A stretch of DNA of 64,000 nucleotides from Nageia nagi (taxonomy: Eukaryota > Pinophyta), in the NCBI GenBank assembly GCA_050084985.1, contig JBITNC010000001.1, forward strand, positions 18,414,001 to 18,478,000. Reading direction: 5' to 3'. Under the pieces are notes generated by a model. It searched no databases, was not told the DNA's origin, and worked only from the letters and a program-made list of their open reading frames with translations. This document shows positions 42,989-54,551 of this stretch, piece after piece; positions within the stretch are counted from its first letter, which is position 1; every line of letters begins with the position of its first letter. The translations under genes and the position numbers were made by a program.

Positions 42989-44178
42989 TGTAAAAGCCTA
43001 AATATAATTTCAGATACAATTAAGCAAAATCCCTTAATTAAGAACCCATGTATGGACTAGAAGAGCATCAACAAGCATCAAGCATCTCAATATGGCAACG
43101 TTAGGGTTAGGGCATCAAATACAAGCAAATACAATCTCACAATGCCAACATTTAGCCAAGATTAATATATATCAATATACAACACTCTACAATGCCAATG
43201 TATAGCTCATACATTCATGTATATGCAGATATAATCCAATGATGGGAATAGATAAGCATGCATAACATAAATATGAGATCCAATAGCCCATAACTTGTAT
43301 TGGAGATGTGGAATGAAAAATGATACAATACCATGCCCTAAGGGCTCAACGTTGGTCTCTAAGGAGCTAACTAGGCCACAACATATGTTGTCCTTGCTAG
43401 ATGAACAAATAATGGATGGGACAACCTCACTCCTTCAAAATCTAAATCCTCTCCACCAAAAGAGCCCTCCTCAAACCTTGGTGACCATCTGAATGGTAGA
43501 AGCATGACCTTGGAATACCACCAGATGGGCTGGGGTGCTATACTAAAGTTAAAAATTAACAGGATCCCTCAACTTGTCAACCCTCCTAAATGTTGCACCT
43601 AGGGATGTTGCTGACGTTGCATCAAGAATTCTATTCACTAGACAGTATGAGTAAGTTTATTAAATCTATATACCCAACAATAAGGCTCCAAGGGTTTAAT
43701 ATAGCTTTCTTAGATCTAGATATCATATTAAAGTCATCATCTAGTCCTCTCAAACCCCAACGATGGTACCTAGGAGTCATTCTAGGCCCAACATGGGTAT
43801 CTAGGCCTCCCTCATACCCCACGTGGGTCCTTAAGCTCAACATGGGATTAAGGATGCATGCATGGGAATCTAGGGGACAACATGGGTGTCTAGACGTTTC
43901 CCAAAGGTTGGTGCATGTATACAAGTACTCATCCATGCTTTAAGTGCTAACTAGACCTTGGGATTCCCATAATCATGTTTTGGGATCTCTAAGTACATTA
44001 AAACACACTAAACTACACTTGGGAGGGAGACTTCCACTTGGGGCTCACAGTGGGGTCCAATGACCCATTAATTCTTTTATCCCAAGTCTTAAATAATAAA
44101 ACATAATAAAAATTTAAATATGTATAAAGAGGGAATTTGTTAGATTCCATAATTAAGTACAATAATCAAAGGGGGACA
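42989..44178 (-). repeat. Gypsy-B 5' LTR
   Basis: About 1190 bp from TGTAAAAGCC; the right end is degenerate (gggggaca versus ggggaatgtcaca in the other LTR). Clearly diverged from the 3' LTR, with multiple indels. Confidence 0.8.
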
Positions 44179-45395
44179 TTAGATTTACATTTTTAAGGGT
44201 ATAAACCCTTTAGTGTCAATACAAGAATCATCTCCATAAGATCTCATAAATAGGTTTATTCTCTTGTCCTTAATCAAAATCTTCATCTTGTCTTCAAGGT
44301 ATATCCCAAGAAGTATTGGATAACAAGTATTAAAAGTATTGGATAGTTGTGGATCAAGATAATTCTTTTACTTATGAAATGCAACCTAAGTTAAATGATA
44401 ATATATATAATCTAATTTATAATGTTCTAGATGTCAAACATTCAAAACCATACATTATATCATTATCACACTCTCATTTAGATCTTGAATACCATCTATT
44501 GATGATATTCTTTCATCGATCTATGGAGTTTATTACCACCCTAATTTTTAGCTTTCAAAATATTGAATAAAAGGATATTTTTTCATATTTTTGACTTTGC
44601 TTCATGATTGATTATTATTCTACTCATTATCTTATTTGAAACCTTTGTGCTCACTGGATTTGATCAATCTTGTGAGCATGCTTGATGAAGTCATCCTCAA
44701 TCACCATAGTCCAAATAGGTAAAATCATGATACATCAAAATCAAGAGTGTAAAATGATGGATTTTATGGTTCTATGCTGAAGATCCTTACATCAAGAACC
44801 CATCACTTTTTACGACTCATCAAACAGAGCTGCTATTTACTAGCTAATAAAATTTCAAGTTTTATTAAAAATGAGCAATTTGATTAATTTTCTATTTCAT
44901 AAATTTTCCATCCACTTTTTTAGTAATATAGGTTTTTTGAAACATGCCTTGCAACCACTAGTTGAAAAGATATCGATTCCAAGAATCTCATAAAATTGAT
45001 AGATCGAGAAAAGGCTTTCATATGTGAAAGTTATGCATAAAATCATACACTGATCCTCGCTTGGCAATTTAATTTTAAACTACCAAAATCACCCTGAGAG
45101 TAGGCCAAAATTTCAAATGACTTGATCTTAGTCATTTGGTGAGCAAAATATGTCGTATAACCACTTATCTTGAGTAGCTCTTAACAAAGATTATAATGAA
45201 TGTATTTTCTCAAAAAATTGACACATCTATATTAAGATATGACATACGAAAGGTTCAAAATTTTATCCTTTACTCGCATACTACAAATTTGAAGAACATA
45301 AGATTTATCAACTATCAAATATGAAATCTACGATCTTGGTTTATAATTTCTTTGGATCCCTAATTCATAGGTCACATATATAAAGAACACAAGAT
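44179..45395. other. Spacer without recognised genes
   Basis: AT-rich, only short ORFs (such as 44349-44570, 73 codons) without recognisable motifs. Confidence 0.5.
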
Positions 45396-45815
45396 CTATC
45401 ATCTTGCAAATGTACAACTTGCAACCTTCGTCATCTTGCAAATGTGCAACTTGTGACCTCCTTCATCTTACACATATGTGATTTACAACCAACACAACCA
45501 ATTTTAGTGTGGGTGAGGGGAAAATTTAGAAAATGCAAAAATATATCATCTTGTAAATATTTGAATTGTGATCTTCATCTTACAAATGTATGACTTGTGA
45601 CCTCCTTCGTCTTGCAAATGTGTGACTTGCGACTAACACTTAGCCAAATTCAATATGGGTAAGGGACATATTTGGAAAATACAAGAATACATCATCTTGC
45701 AAATATGTGACATGCGACCTCCTTCATCTTACAAATGTGAGACTTGTGACTTCCTTCATCTTGCAATGTGTAACTTGCAACCTCCTTCATCTTGCAAATA
45801 TATGACTTGTGACTT
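45396..45815 (+). repeat. Higher-order minisatellite with 33-bp subunits
   Basis: Subunits of about 33 bp, core ctccttcatcttgcaaatgtgtgacttgcga, occur in clusters. The clusters are separated by a conserved spacer (aattttagtgtgggtgaggg around 45497 and aaattcaatatgggtaaggg around 45648), giving a second period of roughly 150 bp. Because 33 bp equals 11 codons, a repeated peptide appears on the + strand (45655-45849), probably without meaning. Confidence 0.7.
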
Positions 45816-46579
45816 AATGATGATGAAGGGAGTCTCAACCATTAAATGACCATGATGTTCACACCAAGACTCCGTTTCTCTCATCCCTCGAACTGTTAGA
45901 AAGGAGAAAGAATGAAATCCAACATAAAATCATAAAAAATAATTTTAGTACCAACATTCATGAAAAAATTAACTATTCATACGAGAAGGCTTAAAGGAGG
46001 TCCCTTTAGGAGGATCATTGTCAAATGATCATAACTTTTGCATTGGGACTCTGTTTTTATCTCTATTTGAACTATTGGAAGGAGGAGAAAGAAATATTCT
46101 ATGTTATAGTATAAAATCTAAAGTTAGAAGTGATGATAAAGACTGGAAATTTTACATTCTTCAATCACCAATGAAATCAAGGTATTATAAGGAAGGGAGT
46201 ATTCTATTATCTTTATTTTAGTTTTCTTTGTTTTTGAAAGTTTTCATTTACTATCTAATGTATGAATTCCATATACAAAATGGAATTATACATATTGACC
46301 ATGTGAATACTTGCAAATCATGGGAAGCACATACCAAAATGAGGAGGAAGAAGAATACCACTTAAGGATCAAAGGACAAATTCAATGGACCGAGTGGTGG
46401 AACAACAAGGAAAGAATGAGATGATTTCAATCATAGCTAAAGGAGTACCATTATTCAAATCAATTGGATCAACATTATCCTCATCAACCAACTAGAGATA
46501 AAGATTACCAACTTCAAAATTTTATTGAATATGTCATATGATAAGGTCTCATAATGTATCCTATTTCATGGTCAAGGAC

Positions 46580-46900
46580 ATACTTTTTGATGTAGTTGAT
46601 TTTTGTGTATTTCTCATGATGTAATTTTATCAATAAGTTATTAAAATAGTTTTACCATAGTTTAAGTTATTCAAGGTAGTTAGGATTTGATTAGAAGTTG
46701 AAACATCATAGGTATTTGAAAGGATATGAAATCAAAGAGTTAGGGTAACTAAATAGCCACTTTGTAACCTACCAATAACTCTATAAATTAGGTAGGATGT
46801 TTCATTTGAAGGGATCTCTTGGGAGGGAAAAATATTGATGTAATGATACCTATTATATCAATAAAGATATCAATTTTGCTTTAACTGGTTTGTTTGTTTT
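46580..46900 (+). other. Possible old LTR end
   Basis: The order ctctataaattagg (46788), then gggatctcttgggaggg, then atgtaatgatacc and tcaataaag resembles the TATA box to polyadenylation layout of a gypsy LTR. No second copy, PBS or target duplication was found in the window. Confidence 0.25.
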
Positions 46901-49550
46901 TTTCTTATGAGATCATTCTAAAATTAAAGAATAAAGTTACAAGTTTGTTGTGTAGTAATTTTATCTTTGATTATGAATAGATGTCCTTTTATTAGTTATC
47001 AAGTCTATTATACAATTAACTTGTGAAGTTAGATGGTATTTTATGCAAGTTATCCAACACTAAATAACTATCTTGTGAAGAAACAAACATGCCATGGTGA
47101 GCTGATATCTTTAGTGTGAAACAAAATAAGTAATTAACATTGAGGAATATTTTGTTAGAAATATTCAACAAACATTTTCTTTGCAAATGGTGAAAATGAT
47201 TAAAGTTATCACATCAACTTGAAGGGAAATTCATATTTTGTATAAAAATTGAAGATGGGCAATTATGATGGAATAATTTCCTTCAACAATTTAACCAGTC
47301 TCTAGGAGTTAGATTGTCATAATATTTTCTATTCCCCAATTTGTAGGAAGGAAGGTTTACACTTGAAGAAGGTGTTTGTATTATGATTGTTCCATATTAT
47401 GAAGATTCCCTCGTTAAAAAGAAGGGTTTTTAGCCCATTGCTATCCTAATTTTAAATAAGCATAAATTCATATTATTTATAAAAATATGAATCATTATTC
47501 ATCTACATTACAATTATAAAAATTAATCAAGATTTATAATATTATTTTATTGCAAATGCATACACTATAATTTCAATGATATAATAACCCTTTATAGCCT
47601 TAAATGATGATTATAGTATTTTTAATATATTATACACTAAAATACAAATAATCAAATGCTATAATATAATAACTTTTTTTATAATAATTATATTTACTAT
47701 AAGAATATAGTAATTAAATCTTTTTCACTATTTTTTTAAAAACTTAAATAGTTCATAAACTGAATAACTTGTCTACTAAAATTAATATTATTATTAGGTA
47801 TATGGATTTGTCAAAAAGTTTTACATGAATCAATAAAAACTTAAGTGATCAACCAATTATTACCTTTCATATTATAAAAAGGTAATTATTTAAAAATATT
47901 ATATTAAAATAAATCATAGATCTCATTATCCCTTTTTGCAGTACACATTAAATGTATTCAAATATGCTTTTACTTTAACATATTCGGGCTTCAAATTTAT
48001 CTATGTTAAGGGAGAAGATCCAATAGGTAAGCAGTACCAATGGTTGTGAGGGTTATTGTCATATAGTTGTTTATTTATAAAATATATTTGGTCCAATAGT
48101 TGTGCATTATTTATAAAATACTTTTTTATGCTAATAAGTATACTACAAGTAATCATTTTTAATCTTTTTTTATGCCGAGAGGTATTTCTATAGCATTGGG
48201 GTGGAGTGGAGAGCAAAATGTCACATGTGAGTCTGCCCGTTAAACAATTGGTGGGAAAATAAAAAATTAAACTACAAAGCCGACTTAAATAAACATATTT
48301 CTAAAAAAATTTTATAAATACATGCAAGAATATAAAATATTTATGCAAATTCATTGGAAGGGAAAAGAGCAAAGACCAAAGAGAAGAAGAGGGAATTGGT
48401 ACTACTATAATTTATTTGTCGCTTCCATGTAAGATCTCTCTCAGCTACCATATTTATTATCTTTACTATTTCGCTAAATTTAAAAAAAATTGCTATATAA
48501 TTTTAGATTATTTTAAATTACATATCATAATTTTGCTCTAAATTTTGTTGTAAATAATTTTACAATTTTAGATTACAAATTACAAATTAAATATATTTTA
48601 GATTATTTTTAATTACATATATTTTGTTGTAAATAATTTTGATATAAAAACATTCACTTTAAAATTTAAATTACAAATTATTGATGCCAATTTTGCTATA
48701 AAAACATTCTCTTCTATTGCTTCTACATGGAATCCATTATATAGAGGAGAAATCATATGTTGTTTATTACAAATTAAATATTTTAGATTAATATATTATT
48801 TTCATTAGTCACAAGTAAATATCATTAAAATAGTTTTATTCAATATTGTATATTTTAAATTACAGATTAAATATATTTTAAATTACATATATTATAGATT
48901 AATTTCTATAAAAACATTCTTTTATGTTGCTTCTCCATGGACTCCATTATATCGTAGAAGAAATCATATGTTGTTTATTACAATTAAATATTTTAGATTA
49001 ATATGTTATTTTTATTATTACAAATAAATATCATTAAAATAGTTATATTCAATATTGTATATTTTAGATTACATATTTTATATTAAATGAAAAAGACCTT
49101 TCTATTAATATAAAATCTCTTTCATACAAAAAAATGGGCGGGTGGAATTAAGCACACCTCATGAGAGAGCACCACAGATAAAAAAATGTCATTTAAACTA
49201 ACCCTAGGTTAGGAAAAAGGACGGGAAACAACAATACAAAATAAATAAATATTATTAAAATAGTTATAATTTTTAATATAAAATAGCTTCAAACAAAAGG
49301 TAATATCAAAGGTGTTATATTAAAAAAGTTAAGATTTTTAATATGTTATTTTTATTAGTTAGAAATAAATTAATGTTATATTAAAATTAATGTTGATAAT
49401 AATATTATATCTAATTTGATGGTTTTATATAATCTAAAAATAGATATATTATAAATTTTTTTATTATATCATTTCAAAAATATAATTTAAAAACTATATA
49501 AATATCATGAAGTGGATCAAAATAAATATAATAATGGATTCGCTTATGTT
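46901..49550. other. Very AT-rich spacer
   Basis: No coding signal. Contains the tandem duplication listed at 48690-49080. Confidence 0.55.
48690..49080. repeat. Tandem duplication, unit about 210 bp
   Basis: The sequence ctataaaaacattct, tgcttct-catgga-tccattatat and gaaatcatatgttgtttattaca appears first at about 48695-48770 and again at about 48908-48980, followed in both cases by similar attttagattaatat and tattcaatattgtatatttta. Copies are diverged. Confidence 0.65.
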
Positions 49551-49859
49551 TTTGCAGTAAAATAAATCTGTGACAGAAATCATGAATTCCAAAGAGCAAA
49601 GAAAACTACAAAATTAAAACAACATAAACAGTATCACAAAGATTATAATTGATGATGATGTGCAAGAATGAGTGAAAGTGACAAAGAGAGAGAAAGACAA
49701 AGATAAAGAGAAAATCAAGCAAAACGTAGAGCATAAATGATAAATGAACAACAAAAATAACAAAGAATAATATATGTTGAATGAAAGAGACAAACCCTTG
49801 CTAATATTTCCAATGAAAAACATGAACAACAAATAGTAATACACATTCAACAAATGAGA

Positions 49860-50368
49860 GAAACATAAGCAAAAATGTCAAAAGATCAAAGAGAAGAAGC
49901 ACATCAAAGATATGTTGAATAACAAACAACAAATCAAGACAGGAAGATAGTCAAAGAGAGGAAAGAACACATTGCAATCATCTCATGATAACATAAGTGT
50001 TCACGATGTATCCTCTTTTTTTCGAAAGAAATACTAGAAACATAATTGTGGTGCGACACACACGATATGAAGCAACTGAAATAGGAGAGACACCTCCAAC
50101 ACATTGTTTAAGATAAGAAAATGTAGAAGGTTTACAAATGAATGCATTACAATTGGCTTGGGGCTTAATAATACATAAATCACAAGGCTTGATACTTAAT
50201 AAAGCAACAATAGATATTGGAGAAAGGGAAAGACAAGGTCTAACATTTGTTGCTATTTCTCATATCAAATCCTTATATGGACTTAGAATTTTGGCACCAT
50301 TTCCATATGATGGTTATGAAAAACTAAAATTAGAAAAAAGAATTGCGCAAAAGAAAGCTGAAGAATAA
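49860..50368 (+). pseudogene. PIF1-type helicase fragment, probably from a Helitron
   Basis: A 76-codon frame (50138-50368) contains LQLAWGLIIHKSQGLIL, ATIDIGERERQGLTFVAIS and LRILAPFPYDGYEKLK, typical of the last motifs (V and VI) of PIF1-family helicases as found at the end of Helitron Rep-helicase proteins. Upstream, after stops, a Lys/Glu/Arg/Gln-rich stretch (REAHQRYVE near 49890-49920) might belong to the Helitron N-terminal region. The rest of the protein is absent and I could not locate Helitron TC...CTAG ends. A decayed host PIF1 copy is the alternative. Confidence 0.65.
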
Positions 50369-50620
50369 TCTTTGGAATAGCCAATATTCAATATTACTTT
50401 GATTGTTTTTCTTTCAAATGAATCTTAGTCAATGTTATTAATAATGATTGATTTTAAATAATATATTTTATTTAATATTTTAAACAATGATGCAAAATTA
50501 TTGGTTGAATGTAGTACAATATTATGAATATTCATGTATGAATTTACTTTTAATTATGTGATGTTTTGAAAATTTAAAATATTACATAATCCCTTATATA
50601 TCATGCGACCATGGATGCCA

Positions 50621-50780
50621 CTAGCTTTGATATAACTACTTATATATCAAAAAACGTTGAGAGATATCATTTCCGAGGCATCTATTTCATTTCTTGGTAT
50701 TGCTATATCCAAGATAGACACATCGAGGATGATATCTCTCAATGTTTTTTGATATATAAAGGGTTATATCAAAGTTAGGA
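50621..50780. repeat. 160-bp hairpin, upstream of SEN2
   Basis: The left arm agctttgatataac then tatatcaaaaaacgttgag (50624-50662) matches the reverse complement of the right arm, ctcaatgttttttgatata then gttatatcaaagtt (50737-50776), with few mismatches. Pairing continues inward through agatatcat and ccgaggca/atcgagg, so almost the whole element can fold into one stem. No protein-coding content. Confidence 0.75.
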
Positions 50781-50833
50781 AATATATTATTGATAGGAAG
50801 AAGACTTAGTTGTGGTGCACTCTAACTTTATGT

Positions 50834-51188
50834 CTCTTAAAATTTGATTTAATAAAATTGAATTACTCTAAATTTTTTATAGCTTTTTCATTATTTAGTT
50901 GTATGTTTATAACTAAAGTTTCGAGTTATCATCATCAAATTTGATAAGTTAATCATATACGTGACTTAGTGCTCAACTACTAGAGCATGTGTAATTGATG
51001 ATAGAGTTTGTTATTGATACTGATGGATACGAGTTTAAAAAAATACTATTTTGAATAGTTTCTACAATAACGCATAATTAACCTATCAAATTTGATGATG
51101 ACAACTCGAAACTTTAATAAACAACTAAGCAAAGAAGAAACTATTAAAAATCTATAACAATTCAATTTTATTAGGTGAGTTTCAAGAG
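50834..51188. repeat. 355-bp fold-back element with arms of about 115 bp, just upstream of SEN2
   Basis: Left arm 50834-50954 and right arm 51078-51188 are reverse complements with small differences, for example aaagtttcgagttatcatcatcaaatttgat against atcaaatttgatgatgacaactcgaaacttt. The unpaired centre is about 120 bp. It resembles a MITE or fold-back transposon. A clear target-site duplication was not found. It ends about 120 bp before the SEN2 start codon. Confidence 0.8.
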
Positions 51189-51218
51189 GCCTAAAGATAA
51201 TGTGCACAACTATTGTGT

Positions 51219-51306
51219 CCTCTCCTCTCCCTTAGCCTAAGCTGTTGAGAAATTTTCTAAACCCAGAAATCCTTAGGATTAAGGTTTTTTCAGCATTGCT
51301 TAGGAA
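51219..51306 (+). promoter_or_regulatory. SEN2 5' leader / core promoter candidate
   Basis: A pyrimidine-rich stretch (cctctcctctcccttag, about 51219-51236), similar to plant Y-patch core promoter elements, is followed by about 70 bp of leader. No TATA box is obvious. The start codon context is ggaaATGG, with a purine at -3 and G at +4. The exact transcription start cannot be read from sequence. Confidence 0.4.
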
Positions 51307-54115
51307 ATGGGAGGAGGGGCGAGATGGAAAAAAAGAGATGCGGCAGCTATTGCTCTTGCGGATCCTATGTCTAGTATTGTAACTCAAATTCAATCTTCGT
51401 TTCAGAAATCTCAAACTTCTGGGCTTTTAAGTGGCTCGGCGGTGCTCGTAGAAGCAGATCCAGAGCAAACCAAGCTGCTGAATCATGCTTGTTTTGGGCG
51501 TCCGATAATCACCGCTTCTGCTGGACCTTCGTCTTCCCTTAAAGGTAAGTCTTTAACTTCTCATTTATTTCGTTTTGTTATTTTGACTGCAATTGAAGAT
51601 ATAGTTGCTAGAATGCTAGGATGTAATTATAGGAGATTAGGCCGATTGCAAAGCTAGGGTTTGATTATAATCGATAAAGAACAAGTATAAATGTAAGGTT
51701 CAGTTGCTGCATACAAGGAAAATTTCATCATTAGGGTTTAATTATCGCAGATAAAGGTCAATTGGAAACCTGTGGTTTAGTTATAGTAGACTTGGCCAAT
51801 TAGAGAGCTAGGGTTTAATTGCAGAGTCTAATGTGAATTGGAAAGGTAGGGTTTAATTAAAGAATCTAAGGAGGATTTGAAAGCTGGTGTTGAAGAAACT
51901 GTTTTTGCTTTTTAAATACATTAAGTGCCAGGTATAATTTAGTTGCTAGGGTTAAATAGGAAGCAAGGACTGAAGGTAGTTTTGTCTTTGTTAACTCATT
52001 AGCCGGCAGTGTTTGTTGGAGATGAGTCCGTTTTGCACTCAGAGATAGGTAATAGATAGATATAACTTTATAAGCTGTATATCCCCGTACATGGTGGCAT
52101 GGGGGATCTATTTGAAATTGTTGACGGAGGAGTATCGGGTATCCGTGGACTGTCTCCACAAATAGAATATTGATCTGTGGATAGAGATATCCCTGGCCCT
52201 TAGTGGATCAATCTAGATCCCGTCCATTAATGTGAATTATATTCTGGGTTTAATAATTCATATATTTTGTGTTAAGCTATTTCTGTATTTTCTTGTGCAC
52301 TCCCTCCCATATGTTAATAGAATTTAGTATATGGGGTCAACTACAATGTTAGGTTTTGATATAGTTTGTTTAATTTTCTTAGCATTAGGTAGGTGGATTT
52401 AATTAGCTGAAGGCTGTTACGATTCTAATATTTGAGTTAATGATTGTATTTTTACAATTTTAATGTCAGGGAGAATGAAGATTCAAGTATCACATTGAAG
52501 TCGGTAACAAATATTTATCATTCCTTCGCCATTCTGAGATCTAATTAATGGAAGTGATTTGCCCAAATATTTGACTATTATGTATGAATTCATTCTTAAA
52601 AAATCACCAATGCATCAACTAAAATCAAAACCTGTCAAAGGAGTTTTTTCTACAGATTTTGGCCATTTTCAAACAATTTTTTGCAAAAATATTAAAACTT
52701 TGAGTGAAATGAAATGACCTGAAAAAATACTGGCATTTTCTGGGAAATTTGTTTTAATATACGAGCAAATTTCAAAACTCAAGAGTTAAGCAGGGTTTGA
52801 GATAATTTTGTTTAATTTTTAAGTGTGCTGTTAATGGTTGTGAATTGGTTATATTTTCTTCATTATATGCCTAGAATATATTATTAAACAGGTTTAGTTA
52901 ACAGCTGTCAACACGTTAAAGCCAGCTGCGATAGCTGAAGAACAAGGACAGGGTGTTCGTATGAAAAGTTTTACACTGTTCATGAACTATCAATGCTACA
53001 GAGTCACAGACGCAGCATGATAAGTACTACTAATGTGAAATAGACAGGGAAAAATATGAAACCAGAAGAGGAGAACATTTAGTTCTCATTGGAATCTGAA
53101 TCAGTTATCTATGGGATCCAGGATCTGCTATAAATGTCAGGACATCCAGTAACTGTGTTTGAAAACCATGATTCTCTGGACTACATTAAAATTCATTCTC
53201 TCTATTGATCAATCTTCAGACATTCATGCGTTGGCCCATATTCCATTTATCTTTCTAAAACTGCATCCTGTGATGCTAATTGTAGTGCTGAGGTCAAAGT
53301 TGGACTAGCATTATTGCCATAGCTATCGTAGTAAATTATAATGATACATACCAGAGAAGACAGGAGTAAATAAGATTACTACCCTGACTTGTCTTACGTC
53401 AAAATGACCAAACATATTTTACCATATATATAAATTTACATGTGACTACTACATGCAACCGTAAAGCAACAGAATTGCCCAAATATTTATATAAAATTAA
53501 GTTGGAATTAGTTCATTTTAAAATTTTTAATGTTTAGCATAACGGCAAATTTCTGTTGGTTAGCTGTTTTTCTTTTAAAAATATGTATATCAAATTCATT
53601 GCTAAAAATATTAAATTTATTTTGTTTCTACAATATAGGAGGGACTCTATTCATGCAAATTTTTTCACCCTATTTTATAGACAAGTTCAGTAATACATGA
53701 ACAATTACACAAGCTAGTTAAAATTAATTTGGTCACAGTTCTTTATTGCCTTTAAAAGTGTTTTTTAAGGCTTTTCTGTTGTATTTTTGGAACCTGTTTT
53801 ATGAGTATCGAGTCTTTTTTAGAAAACTTTTGTTGGTTAAAAGCTTTCCAGAGTTGTAATAAACTAACATGAATCATGATTAGTTCTGACCAATTCCACG
53901 CTTCAGAATTGTCAGCTGAAGCAGCTCTCTGCCACTTGATGACAAAGAATACATGACAAAACAGTAATAGTTGTGAAATTCTACCAGGGACAAAGGACAA
54001 ACTTGTTGGGGAGCAAGAAAATGCTGGACTGCAATGGTTCCAATTGGGTTTGGAAGAAGCGTTTTACCTCAGTTACTCACTTAACTGTCTTCAAATTTGT
54101 CGATCTACGACAGAG
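51307..54115 (+). CDS. SEN2: tRNA-splicing endonuclease subunit SEN2, exons 1-2, partial at 3' end
   Basis: Exon 1 (51307-51544) starts MGGGARWKKRDAAAIALADP and includes VLVEADPEQTKLLNHACFGRP, the conserved plant SEN2 N-terminal block (A-x-P-E/D-Q-x-x-L-L-...-CFGR). It ends in phase 1 at a strong donor, ggtaagt. Exon 2 (53988-54115) continues in phase with GTKDKLVGEQENAGLQWFQL, GLEEAFYLSYSLNCLQI, matching the family's L-x-x-EEAF(F/Y)L-Y-L-C-I segment, and ends in phase 0 before gtatat. SEN2 is one of the two catalytic subunits of the heterotetrameric endonuclease that cuts introns out of pre-tRNAs. The catalytic domain (YSHLR, His and Lys residues) is not in this window and would be further right. 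Intron 1 is 2443 bp. Both exons lack stops, so the gene is probably alive. Confidence 0.85.
51545..53987 (+). other. SEN2 intron 1
   Basis: Donor gtaagt and acceptor ctaccag; frame continuity supports it. The first 400 bp contain several agctagggtttaatt-like motifs at 51650, 51800 and 51850, a loose local repeat. No element is recognised in the remainder. Confidence 0.8.
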
Positions 54116-54217
54116 GTATATTTAACTATTCATATTGATTTCTTTACACTTTTCAATCTATTTTATAAACTAAAAACATAGATATATTTCTCCTTTCTAT
54201 CTGCTTTTAGCCTTGTT

Positions 54218-54331
54218 AAAATTCCAGATGCTATATGAAAGGTTTACTCTTGTCATGTTAATTAAATATCCCCCAAATTCCAGATGCTATATGAAAGGTT
54301 TACTCTTGTCATGTTAATTAAATATCCCTCA
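54218..54331 (+). repeat. 57-bp tandem duplication in SEN2 intron 2
   Basis: The stretch starting aaattccagatgctatatga occurs twice in succession (54218 and 54275) and is identical over about 54 bp, so it is recent. Confidence 0.9.
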
Positions 54332-54461
54332 TTGAAAGGTGCAGAAAAAATCCCAATAGGGACCTTCATGTAATGGCTTGCCAATGCAATATATATGAGC
54401 AAATGAAGATCAATTTCATTGAATTAATACACATAATAAGTGTAAACGATTGACCATATGT

Positions 54462-54551
54462 TTTGAAGGAAAATATTAGAGATTTTGTCAACGTTTTAGA
54501 AGGAAAATATTAGAAATGTTGTCAACGTTTTAGAAGGAAAATATTAGAGAG
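54462..54551 (+). repeat. 33/34-bp tandem repeat, about 2.5 copies
   Basis: Units contain gaaggaaaatattagaga/aat and ttgtcaacgtttta. The array ends exactly where similarity to the LINE begins. Confidence 0.75.

Larger units (their letters stand above)
18082..44178 (-). mobile_element. Gypsy-B: minus-strand Ty3/gypsy element with gag and protease only, split by three later insertions
   Basis: The 5' LTR is at the right (42989-44178) and the 3' LTR at the left (18082-18942 plus 33669-34040, interrupted by Copia-1). Both begin TGTAAAAGCC on the + strand and share the right-end sequence around 33900-34030 and 44040-44170. A tRNA-iMet-like primer binding site adjoins the right LTR and a polypurine tract adjoins the left one. 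The interior carries gag and an aspartic protease, both decayed, but I find no reverse transcriptase, RNase H or integrase. Gag is split by a solo LTR and by Gypsy-A. Removing the nested elements leaves about 5.4 kb. Target-site duplications at the outer ends are not convincing (gttat at left, ttaga at right). Confidence 0.8.

Noticed and set aside
18077-44183. Target-site duplication for Gypsy-B (gttat / ttaga)
   Set aside because: The two flanks do not match, and the right LTR end is degenerate, so I do not claim a duplication.
49614-49853. Hydrophobic 79-codon minus-strand ORF
   Set aside because: Antisense of an A/G-rich strand; composition effect, overlapping the decayed helicase region.
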